From: OFTM382 sp964448185
GTDB lineage: Bacteria > Planctomycetota > Phycisphaerae > Phycisphaerales > UBA1924
Direction of reading: 5' to 3'
NCBI GenBank assembly: GCA_964448185.1
Contig: CAYUVO010000003.1
Location: 1-58,381, forward strand
Length of the DNA: 58,381 nt
In this document: one piece after another, positions 17,520 through 24,898 of the stretch
How the letters are laid out: every line of letters begins with the position of its first letter
Numbering within the stretch: the stretch's first letter is position 1
Notes under the pieces: model-generated
Told to the model about the DNA's origin: nothing
What the model saw: the letters and a program-made list of their open reading frames with translations, nothing else
Database searches by the model: none
Position numbers and translations under genes: made by a program

Positions 17520-18542
17520 CTAAATCAGTAAGGCTGGCGGATTGTCGCGGCGATACACACGCCAATCAAACGTCTTGATGAGGGCATCGATGATCTCGTG
17601 CGTCGGCACCGGCACACCCGCCGTGTGGGCGTGGCGAACGATCTGCTCATTGAGTTGGCCGATCTCGGATTCCCGACCGGTCCGAATATCCTCGACCATG
17701 CTCGGCAGATGCCCACTCGCAGACCGCGTCAGCTCGATCGCCCGGCTTCGGAAGTCCTCGGGAAGGGCCACGCCGTGCGCAAGAGCCACCGCGATACCCT
17801 CATCGAGCAGCCTCTCGAAGATGGTGTGCGACGGCGCATTGAGCACGTCGCTGATCGTGCCGTTGACCAGAGCCGCGACGGGGTTCGTCGCCGCGTTGAC
17901 AAGTGCTTTTTTCCATACCGCCGATTCGATGTCGTCCGTCCGCTCAGTCTGGAGCCCACCCTTGGTGAGAGCCTCAGCAATCGCATCACACGCGGCGTGG
18001 TGCGCAGCATCGGGCGAACCGATCGCATGCGGCGGCTGATTGAGCGTTACTCGCACCGCGCCCGTTTCACGATCGGGCACAGCACCCAACGTGAGCACCA
18101 TGCGGAGCACGTCGGGTGTTTCCAGCCGTCGTACGAGTTCCTTGCCCGGGTCGATGCCGTTCTGAAAGCTGACCACAAAGATCCTGCCCGAGATTTCCTG
18201 GAGGCGTGGGAGCACCGGAGCAAGGTCCGCCGCGACTGGCGGGATGGAACCTGTCTTGGTCGCCACGAAGATCGCCGAAGCCCCGCCCGCAGCGGTGATG
18301 TCCGCCGTGTGCCGAACCAGCACGGGGTTCGAGCTCATCTCAAGAGCACCGGTTGAGTGCGCACCCGTTTTGAACAGCTCGGCAGCACGTTCGGGATTGC
18401 GACACACGAGCACGACGGGCATCGTCTGGCCCAAAGCCGCAGCCAGCAGCGTGCCCATAGGACCAGCCCCGATCACTGCTGCACGATCAAAGGTCCACGG
18501 CGTTTCTTGCGAGTGAGCTTGGGTGTTAGGCTTATGTGCCAT
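17520..18542 (-). CDS. Ketopantoate reductase (PanE/ApbA) family dehydrogenase
   Basis: The 340-residue NADPH-dependent oxidoreductase has an N-terminal Rossmann fold with VIGAGPMGTLLA, the conserved lysine and asparagine in WKKALVNAATNP, and the C-terminal helical motif SMVEDIRTGRESEIGQLNEQIV. These match 2-dehydropantoate 2-reductases. However, it sits inside a tricarboxylate operon, 46 bp from the aconitase-family gene and 166 bp before the dehydrogenase gene, with no other pantothenate gene nearby. It may therefore reduce a different 2-oxo acid produced by the pathway. True PanE function remains possible. Confidence 0.8.
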   Translation of the reverse strand: MAHKPNTQAHSQETPWTFDRAAVIGAGPMGTLLAAALGQTMPVVLVCRNPERAAELFKTGAHSTGALEMSSNPVLVRHTADITAAGGASAIFVATKTGSIPPVAADLAPVLPRLQEISGRIFVVSFQNGIDPGKELVRRLETPDVLRMVLTLGAVPDRETGAVRVTLNQPPHAIGSPDAAHHAACDAIAEALTKGGLQTERTDDIESAVWKKALVNAATNPVAALVNGTISDVLNAPSHTIFERLLDEGIAVALAHGVALPEDFRSRAIELTRSASGHLPSMVEDIRTGRESEIGQLNEQIVRHAHTAGVPVPTHEIIDALIKTFDWRVYRRDNPPALLI

Positions 18543-18588
18543 CGGAATCAGCTTTATTCAAGTGGTTGTATGGGTGAACAAGAAAGTA

Positions 18589-20568
18589 TCAGCTCATCGC
18601 TGCGAGCTGGTCTTTGACGATCTGTTCGGAACCACCCGCGACGACCAGCTCTTGAGCCGTCGGCGAAAGCGCACCAAAGCGGTGTTGTGTGCCGTTGAAA
18701 GTTATGGTGGACGCCGTGTAATTAACGGTGAGCGTATCCTCAACGATCGTGCGTACGCCTTGTTCGCGTTCATCGGAATGCGCCTCGGCCAGTTGGTCGA
18801 CGAGCGAAACGCATTCGAGCACAATAAACCCGTTGTTGAAAGCGTTCCGCTTATAAGTCTGCGAAGCGGTCGCACAGATCACGAGCTGGATACCCCGCGA
18901 AGCAAGAGCGGTGGCCGCTTGTTCACGCGATGAGCCCGAACCGAAGTTGCGTCCACCGACGATGATGTCGCCACGCTTGGCGATCGTCTGGAACTGTGGA
19001 TCGTAGTTGAGCATGGCATGCTGGCCCTGCTCTTCGAGTGTGATATCGTCGCGGTAGGTGACGTCTTTGCCGTAGATGCCGTCGGTATTGAGATTGTCTT
19101 CGGTGAGATACAACACGCGGCCGCTGACGCTCTGCGGGAACCCGTCGATGATGGTCTGAGCCTGAGCCTCTTGCGTAGCTTTTGCGTTGAACTTACAACT
19201 GCCCTTCAATGCCTTAGGTTCTCCGCCCGGTGCCGCGATATAGCCTCGCGCGGCAGACTCTGCAACCACAGCGGGTGAAGCTAAGAAACACAGCGCCTCA
19301 CGCGAGCCCATCCGGCCCTGGAAGTTGCGGTTGGTCGCCGAGATTCCGACCTCGCCCGCTTCGAGCGTGCCCTCGCCCAGCCCAATGCACGCCCCGCACC
19401 CGGGGGGCAGCTCGATCGCTCCCGCTTCGAGCAAAGTGCCCCAATACCCGAGTTCTTTGGCCTGCTCGAGGACGAGCGTTGATGCAGGCGCTATGTAGAA
19501 CTTGACCCCCTCGGCGACCGATCGAGTCGCGCCATCATCGCCTGTCATCACCTCGGCAGCCGCCTTAAAATCACTGAGCCTGCCGTTGACGCACGACATT
19601 AGGTACGCCCGGTGAATCTCCATTCGCTCGCCCATCACTTCGTGCGCACTCCGCATGACCTTCACCGAGTTCGGGCCCGAAATGTGCGGCGAAACCGTCG
19701 AAAGATCAAGCCCAATCTCGACCGCAAAGAACGCATCGTCGTCAGGCGTAGACATCATGCGATCAGCCCACCACTGTTCGACATCCGCCTCGGTGTACGC
19801 GGCTTGTTTGCGCGACGCAAAGTCGTGGGCGCGTAGCAGTAACCAGTCTTTGAGCGTCTGATCAAACCCGAACATGCCCACAAGGGCGCCCCACTCGGTC
19901 GTCATATTCGAGATGGTCATGCGTTCTTCAACGCTCAATGATGCGACGCCTTCGCCCGCAAACTCGATGGCGTGGTTGAGCACCTCATCGTTGTTGAAGA
20001 GGCCACACAGCGCGATGATGACGTCCTTGCCCGTGACGCCCTGAGCCAGCTTGCCCTTGAGCGTGACGCGGGCCATCGGGGGTAGTTGCCACCACGTCTG
20101 CCCGGTCGCCCACAGCGCCGCCGCATCGGTCCGCACGATCGGCGTGCCCACCGCGCCGATCGCGCCGTAGATGTTCGAGTGCGAATCAGAACCCACACAC
20201 AGCGAGCCCGGCGTGACGTAGCCCTCTTCGATCATGATCTGGTGAACGATGCCGCGACCGGGCTTGTGAAAGTCCACGCCGTGCTCGTGGGCGAAGGCTT
20301 CGATTTTGGCGTATTTTCCGATGTTTTCGGGCGTTTTATTCTGGATGTCGTGATCCACACCGAACACCGGCTGCCTGGAATCAAAGATCTTGGTCGCGCC
20401 AATGGCCTTGAACTTCGGGATCACCGCGCCCGTGTTGTCGTGCGTCATCACATGCTTGGGAGCAATGGTCACAAAGTCGCCTGCGTGGACCCGTGCGCCC
20501 TCGCCGAGCCCGACCGCGTGGCGTGTGATGATCTTCTCGATAGCCGTCTGGCTTGTCGTTTGGCTCAT
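18589..20568 (-). CDS. Homoaconitase/aconitase-family hydratase, Lys4-like
   Basis: The 659-residue protein fuses the LeuC-like and LeuD-like parts in one chain. The [4Fe-4S] ligands are Cys326 (MSCVNGR), Cys391 and Cys394 (GCGACIG). The swivel domain has GSGSSREQA (543-551). Several stretches look closer to fungal homoaconitase (Lys4) than to bacterial aconitase: HQIMIEEGYVTPGSLCVGSDSHSN, RTDAAALWATGQTWWQLPP, and NTDGIYGKDVTYRDDIT. The enzyme should interconvert 2-hydroxy- and 3-hydroxy-tricarboxylates through the unsaturated acid. It is 5 bp from the HD-domain gene. Substrate, citrate or homocitrate or an analogue, is not settled. Confidence 0.85.
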   Translation of the reverse strand: MSQTTSQTAIEKIITRHAVGLGEGARVHAGDFVTIAPKHVMTHDNTGAVIPKFKAIGATKIFDSRQPVFGVDHDIQNKTPENIGKYAKIEAFAHEHGVDFHKPGRGIVHQIMIEEGYVTPGSLCVGSDSHSNIYGAIGAVGTPIVRTDAAALWATGQTWWQLPPMARVTLKGKLAQGVTGKDVIIALCGLFNNDEVLNHAIEFAGEGVASLSVEERMTISNMTTEWGALVGMFGFDQTLKDWLLLRAHDFASRKQAAYTEADVEQWWADRMMSTPDDDAFFAVEIGLDLSTVSPHISGPNSVKVMRSAHEVMGERMEIHRAYLMSCVNGRLSDFKAAAEVMTGDDGATRSVAEGVKFYIAPASTLVLEQAKELGYWGTLLEAGAIELPPGCGACIGLGEGTLEAGEVGISATNRNFQGRMGSREALCFLASPAVVAESAARGYIAAPGGEPKALKGSCKFNAKATQEAQAQTIIDGFPQSVSGRVLYLTEDNLNTDGIYGKDVTYRDDITLEEQGQHAMLNYDPQFQTIAKRGDIIVGGRNFGSGSSREQAATALASRGIQLVICATASQTYKRNAFNNGFIVLECVSLVDQLAEAHSDEREQGVRTIVEDTLTVNYTASTITFNGTQHRFGALSPTAQELVVAGGSEQIVKDQLAAMS

Positions 20569-20573
20569 GGTGC

Positions 20574-21158
20574 TCAGCCCTTCTTAGCAGCCTGCTTGCC
20601 GAGGTACTTGGCAATATCAAAGTCCACAAAGTCCGCGTGATGAAAGATGATCGATTCGATCGAGCGTTCGACCTTCTCGCCCTCGTGCGAATGCGTCGCG
20701 ACGATGTGCATCACTTCCGCCGGGATGCCGTGCTTGTAGCACATCGCAACGCCGCTAAACGGGTGACGGAGCATCTCGCCGTAGTGCCCTTTGATAACGT
20801 TGCCGTTCGCATCCTTATCAAACTCCAACGGCTTGCCCACGTCCGCAAGCAGCGAACCCGCGATGAGGTAATCAAGATTGATCGGGATGCGGTCGCCGAA
20901 CACTTCGCCGAGCACCTTGGCAATCGCGATGCACTGCAAGCAGCACGAGTTGAGATGCTCGATGTACCGCAGATCAATATCGCCCGCGAGCAGCGTAAAC
21001 GGGACCGCCCGTAGCTCATCTGTGGACCAGCCCTTGCCGCCGCAGCCGGTGGTGAGCGCTTCGTTCCAGACCGCTGCGACCTTGTCGCGCAGCGCCGCAT
21101 CTCCGATGTCCATGAGGTTGGGGAACAGCTTGGCAATGTCATTAGTGGTGTATGTCAT
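20574..21158 (-). CDS. HD-domain-like protein with altered metal dyad
   Basis: The 194-residue protein has the helical layout of HD-domain hydrolases: RYIEHLNSCCLQCIAIAKVLGE, then YLIAGSLLADVGK, then LRHPFSGVAMCYKHG and HIVATHSHEG. The position where the family normally has the HD dyad (LLHDxGK) reads LLADVGK (Ala105-Asp106), so one metal ligand is missing while other histidines (His131, His143, His149 region) remain. It could still be a hydrolase with changed metal use or a regulatory binder. It lies between the citrate-synthase-like gene (8 bp) and the aconitase-family gene (5 bp), so it belongs to the operon. No pathway role is known to me. Confidence 0.65.
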   Translation of the reverse strand: MTYTTNDIAKLFPNLMDIGDAALRDKVAAVWNEALTTGCGGKGWSTDELRAVPFTLLAGDIDLRYIEHLNSCCLQCIAIAKVLGEVFGDRIPINLDYLIAGSLLADVGKPLEFDKDANGNVIKGHYGEMLRHPFSGVAMCYKHGIPAEVMHIVATHSHEGEKVERSIESIIFHHADFVDFDIAKYLGKQAAKKG

Positions 21159-21166
21159 GGTGTGCT

Positions 21167-21946
21167 TTATGTGAGAGTTCGCGGAGCGGGGCCGTCATAT
21201 GTATGGTTGACGGGATCGACCTTGCGCATGGGTTTCATGCGTGAGTGTTCTTCGGTGACGTGGGCGACGAGCCCGGGGACCCGTGCGATCATGAACAAGC
21301 CGTTCATCATCGCGGGATCAAAGCCGAGTTGTGCGAGGATCGAACCGATCGCGCCGTCAACGTTGATCGGCAGCGGCTTGCCCCTCGCAATAAAGACTTG
21401 TTCAACCGCACGAGCCGCGCGGATATACGCCCCATCAACCCCGGCCTGTGCGGTGAGTTCATACAGCCTTGCCGTGCGCGGATCGGCGCTGTGAATACGG
21501 TGACCAAACCCGGCCATCCTTTGGCCTTTGGCCTTGAGATCGGCGAGATACTCGGTCGCGGATGCTTGCAGATTCGCGTCGTCCGCACCTTCGCCCGCAG
21601 CCTCGATGATCTTGCCCAGGTGCAACGCACAGTTCGTGATCGCCCCGCCGTGATGCTGATTGATCGACAGGATCCCAGCCGCCACCGACTGCGGAAGTGA
21701 TGCGCCCGTCGATGCAACCGTTCGCGCAGAAAGCACACTCGGCGGCGTGGCGCCGTGGTCGATCGACGAAACCACAATCGCGTCCATCAGCTTGCCCACC
21801 GCCTCGGTCGGGAGCTCTCCCCGAAGGATGAGATACACCGCGGTCCCGAACGAGACACGCCCCATCAGGTTGGCGATGTCGTAGCCGCGCACCCGAACCT
21901 CGTTGGGTTTGATTTCGGTAATCGCGGTCTTCCAGGGTTCGCTCAT
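21167..21946 (-). CDS. Citryl-CoA lyase/citrate synthase-like protein, short form
   Basis: The 259-residue product has only the citrate synthase core, the size of citryl-CoA lyases and of the C-terminal ATP-citrate lyase module; full citrate synthases have about 370-430 residues. Candidate catalytic residues are His64 (DHGATPPS), His99 (NQHHGGAITN), His149 (GFGHRIHSADPRTARL) and Asp197 (INVDGAIG). The family cleaves or forms citryl-CoA-type thioesters, releasing acetyl-CoA and a 2-oxo acid. Its start overlaps the SucD-like stop by four bases. The tight coupling to an acid-CoA ligase pair supports cleavage of an activated tricarboxylate. Confidence 0.82.
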   Translation of the reverse strand: MSEPWKTAITEIKPNEVRVRGYDIANLMGRVSFGTAVYLILRGELPTEAVGKLMDAIVVSSIDHGATPPSVLSARTVASTGASLPQSVAAGILSINQHHGGAITNCALHLGKIIEAAGEGADDANLQASATEYLADLKAKGQRMAGFGHRIHSADPRTARLYELTAQAGVDGAYIRAARAVEQVFIARGKPLPINVDGAIGSILAQLGFDPAMMNGLFMIARVPGLVAHVTEEHSRMKPMRKVDPVNHTYDGPAPRTLT

Positions 21947-22869
21947 GAGGACACCTCTTGGAGAATGTTGTGTGCCTTGAGCACTTCGACCGCTGCGTCT
22001 GGCAGATCGCCGAAGCCATCGACGACCCGAGCGCCCGCTTTGGTCAGCGCCTTGACCTTGCCCGCGTGCGTGCCGGTGTTGCCTTCGATGATCGCGCCCG
22101 CGTGACTAAACCGCGTGCCTTCTTTGGCAGCCTTGCCGCCGATGTACGCAATCACCGGCTTGGTGACTTTGCCCTCTCGCATCAGCCGTGCGAGATCTTC
22201 TTCTTGTGAGCCGCCGATCTCGCCGAAGATTACAATCGCCTTGGTTTCCGGGTCGGCCTCGAACATCAATGCAACATCCGGGAACCGCAAGCCCAGCACC
22301 GAATCGCCTCCGACATGAACGATCGTCGAGATCCCGATGCCTCGCTGGCCGAGGTAATACGCGGTCGAGGAACTCATCCCGCCCGAGCGGGAGATCACGC
22401 CGACCGACCCGCGTTTGAACCACTTCTTGGCGGACTCGGCCTTGCCGCCCATCATCCCGATCACGCCGCGATCGGGCGAGAGCACGCCGAGCGTGTTGGG
22501 ACCGATGAAGTGCGCACCGTGCTTCTCGGCACACGCCGCGATCGCCATCGCATCCCACACCGGCACGCGGTCGGGCACGATCAAGAGCATCTTGACGCCC
22601 GCCTCGATCGCCTCGATTGCTGCTCCCTTGACAAACCGTGCTGGCACCAGCACCACCGAGATATCAATCCCGCCAGGAGTCGAATCCACGGCTTCTTTGA
22701 CGGTGTTGAACACTGGCACGCCCATTACTTCTTGGCCGCCCTTCTTGGGCGTGACCCCCGCGACGACGTTCGTGCCATACCCGAGCATCAGTTCGGTTCG
22801 GGCCTGACCCTCGCGGCCCGTAATCCCCTGAACACACACCCGCTTGGTTTCATCAATGATGATCGCCAT
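21943..22869 (-). CDS. SucD-like acid-CoA ligase alpha subunit (citryl-CoA-synthetase-like)
   Basis: The 308-residue protein has the CoA-binding Rossmann domain (VCVQGITGREGQART) and the phosphohistidine site FSHAGAIIEG (His256). It differs from ordinary succinyl-CoA synthetase at the loop that here reads ISRSGGMSSS. The SRSGGMS form is typical of ATP-citrate lyase, whereas SucD has SRSGTLTYE. GEIGGSQEEDLA is shared with both. This supports a citrate-like substrate. It overlaps the beta-subunit gene by one base and the lyase gene by four, so the three are translated as a unit. Confidence 0.82.
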   Translation of the reverse strand: MAIIIDETKRVCVQGITGREGQARTELMLGYGTNVVAGVTPKKGGQEVMGVPVFNTVKEAVDSTPGGIDISVVLVPARFVKGAAIEAIEAGVKMLLIVPDRVPVWDAMAIAACAEKHGAHFIGPNTLGVLSPDRGVIGMMGGKAESAKKWFKRGSVGVISRSGGMSSSTAYYLGQRGIGISTIVHVGGDSVLGLRFPDVALMFEADPETKAIVIFGEIGGSQEEDLARLMREGKVTKPVIAYIGGKAAKEGTRFSHAGAIIEGNTGTHAGKVKALTKAGARVVDGFGDLPDAAVEVLKAHNILQEVSS

Positions 22870-24416
22870 TACGCTTTCCCTCCCGAGGTCGCCAACGCAA
22901 CCTTCGGCGTGTCGATCCCCTCGATCGGAATATCAACAAACACCACCGGCCTGCCCGCTCGGTAACACTCGATCTCGCACGCGATCAGCTCCGAATCCTT
23001 GCCCGCAAGATCTTCCAAGCTCACTGCAAGCGCAGGGCAGCCGCCCTCGTTCTTGAACAAGCCCGACGAGTGCGCAACCACCAGATCGGTCGCTTCCGAG
23101 TCGCAGTTCGCAGCATCAATCCACAGCGTGCCGCGATCAATCGCAAACGACAGCGAGTCCGCACGACCAATAAACGTCGGCACCGTGCGGTCAACATGGT
23201 CCAGTCTGGCATTTGCCCCAGCTACCAAACCCGCGAAGTGTTCTGCGCACTTGCTCGGCGTGTCATCCTTGCGGAACCCCTTAATACTCGCCGGCAGGTT
23301 CTTGCACGCATCTTCGAGCACTTCGACCGCTCGGTCTTCGGAATTGCCGCCGAGCCGGATCACCGCCGGGATGGACATGTTGGTTTCTATAAACGCCTTA
23401 GCGATCCCGTACGCCGACCAGAACTGTTCTTGGGATGCGCCGCCCGAGCCCGAACCGAAATACCCCGTAATCCCCGGCTGCGAGAGCAAAATCCGGGCTG
23501 CTGCGTACACCTTGGCGCTCGAAGGATTCCCCGAGGTATCACAGAAGTTCGCGAGCGTAAAGCCCGCGTTGGTCACCGCGTCCATCGACATCATCGACCC
23601 GCCCCCGCCCGCGCCGTGGAACGCAACGAGCTTTGGATCATCTTCCTCATGGGGCAACTGCGCAAAGTAAAACGTGCCCCGGTGGTCCGCTTGCTCGATG
23701 TCGTACGCCAAGCGTTCGAGCTCGGTGGGGGGGTGGTCGAGTTCGCGGGCAATATCAATGCCCAGCTCGGGGTGGCGGAACACCGCGTAGTCGTCGATCG
23801 TGACCCGGCAGTCCGCCGCCATGACCTCGCCGTCGGCGGTAATCACCAGCGGGTTGACCTCAAGAGAACGCGCCTCGATCTCCCTGGCGGTACGAACAAT
23901 CGTGTTGATCGCTTCGACCACCGCGCCGTGGTGTGTCGCGTCGATCGACGAAGCTCCCAGAGCCTCTTGCAGGGGGGCTTCATCAATCCCGGTTTCGAGA
24001 TCGATGGTCAATCGCAGCACTTCGTCGGCGCGGTCCTCGATACCCGAGCCGCCATCGAGAGCGAGCAGCAGCATCGGTGCGCGTAGAGCGTCGTTGATCG
24101 TCAGCGAACAGAACAGCTCGTGAGCAATATCAAGCATCTCCTCGACCAACAACTCGGTCACCGGGAAGTTCCCGACCTTCATCCCGAGCATGGCTGTAGC
24201 GTGCGTCCGGGCTTCGTCGGGCGAGTGGGCCATCTTGACCCCGCCGATCGCAGCGCGACCCGTCATCCACGCCTGGATCTTGAGAACCACCGACCCGCCG
24301 AGGCTTTGGGCGATCTCGCCAGCCTGCTCAGGAGTGGTCGCCACGCCCGATCGCGGAACAGGCATGCCGCGCTGGGCCAGTGCAGCCTTGCCTTGATACT
24401 CGTGCAGCCTCGCCAT
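22869..24416 (-). CDS. SucC-like acid-CoA ligase beta subunit with C-terminal extension
   Basis: The start is ATG 24416, where the ATP-grasp N-terminus MARLHEYQGKAAL begins; the frame stays open upstream only by chance across the tRNA. Residues 1-385 follow SucC: ATP-grasp, then SLEVNPLVITADGEVMAADCR (metal site), then a CoA-ligase domain with LVAFHGAGGGGSMMSMDA and GNPSSAKVYAA. Residues about 405-515 are extra compared with SucC and contain four cysteines (438, 460, 480, 484). The protein would form the nucleotide- and substrate-binding half of the ligase with the SucD-like subunit. It is the first gene of the operon. Confidence 0.82.
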   Translation of the reverse strand: MARLHEYQGKAALAQRGMPVPRSGVATTPEQAGEIAQSLGGSVVLKIQAWMTGRAAIGGVKMAHSPDEARTHATAMLGMKVGNFPVTELLVEEMLDIAHELFCSLTINDALRAPMLLLALDGGSGIEDRADEVLRLTIDLETGIDEAPLQEALGASSIDATHHGAVVEAINTIVRTAREIEARSLEVNPLVITADGEVMAADCRVTIDDYAVFRHPELGIDIARELDHPPTELERLAYDIEQADHRGTFYFAQLPHEEDDPKLVAFHGAGGGGSMMSMDAVTNAGFTLANFCDTSGNPSSAKVYAAARILLSQPGITGYFGSGSGGASQEQFWSAYGIAKAFIETNMSIPAVIRLGGNSEDRAVEVLEDACKNLPASIKGFRKDDTPSKCAEHFAGLVAGANARLDHVDRTVPTFIGRADSLSFAIDRGTLWIDAANCDSEATDLVVAHSSGLFKNEGGCPALAVSLEDLAGKDSELIACEIECYRAGRPVVFVDIPIEGIDTPKVALATSGGKA

Positions 24417-24508
24417 TGGTCGCCTCGATCCTCTCCAACTCATGGGATGCCCGGGCTTTGGCCACTCCACCAGCGGACCAAAGAAAGGGCGGGGCAGGTG
24501 GTGTTGTG

Positions 24509-24526
24509 GGCTCAAAAACGAGCCCT
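24509..24526 (-). terminator. Short hairpin downstream of tRNA-Ala
   Basis: GGGCTC and GAGCCC form a 6-bp stem around a GTTTTT loop (minus strand), eight bases after the tRNA 3' end. There is no U-run after it. It could end the tRNA transcript or help 3' processing, and it sits upstream of the ligase-led operon. Confidence 0.35.
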
Positions 24527-24533
24527 CGGCAAT

Positions 24534-24606
24534 GGAGCGGAGGCGACTCGAACGCCCAACTTCCAGCTTGCAAAGCTGGCACTCTACCAGTTGAGTTACC
24601 GCCCCA
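24534..24606 (-). tRNA. tRNA-Ala(TGC)
   Basis: The 73-nt sequence folds into a cloverleaf: acceptor GGGGCGG with CCGCTCC, including the G3-U70 wobble that marks alanine tRNAs; anticodon stem CCAGC/GCTGG with loop TTTGCAA (anticodon TGC); T-arm with GTTCGAGTC. The discriminator base is A, and the 3' CCA is not encoded. It reads GCA and other GCN codons. Confidence 0.93.
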
Positions 24607-24898
24607 GAATGGGACGGCATGGTAGCCCGCCCACCCGGCCCCTTGCACTCCAGATACATGGTTCCCGCCGACAATCCACCAGTTCTGATCGGTCTTGACC
24701 ACAACTCTATCGGGTGTGCGCCAGAAAAACCGTTCACGGTAACCCCGATCTCGACTGCCCGACTGGATCTGGCCGCGACGAGGTCTTCAATACACGGTGT
24801 TCTGTGTTCCCTCGGGTCCATGACTGACGTACGGAGATATCAATGGGGGGGCGCGGGGCCCGGCGCCCGCCCCCGGGCGCGGGGGGGGNNNNNNNNNN
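24607..24898. other. Intergenic region ending in low-complexity GC and a 10-N scaffold gap
   Basis: No gene is visible in 24607-24842. An ATG at 24843, eight bases after ACGGAG, may be the start of glutamate dehydrogenase. It is followed by runs of G and C that look like assembly artefacts and by ten N at 24889-24898. The true distance and sequence across the gap are unknown. Confidence 0.85.

Noticed and set aside
17520..18542. Calling the ketopantoate-reductase-like gene panE
   Set aside because: Family membership is clear, but the operon context does not support pantothenate synthesis, so no symbol was given.
23070..24086. A 338-codon plus-strand frame opposite the SucC-like gene
   Set aside because: It is an arginine- and histidine-rich shadow of the ATP-grasp/CoA-ligase gene.
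24417..24821. Extension of the SucC-like protein upstream of ATG 24416
   Set aside because: The open frame runs through the tRNA-Ala gene, and the conserved N-terminus MARLHEYQGK starts at 24416.
24843..24888. GC-rich palindromic-looking stretch beside the gap
   Set aside because: Runs of G and C next to Ns are most likely assembly artefacts, not a stem-loop or origin.
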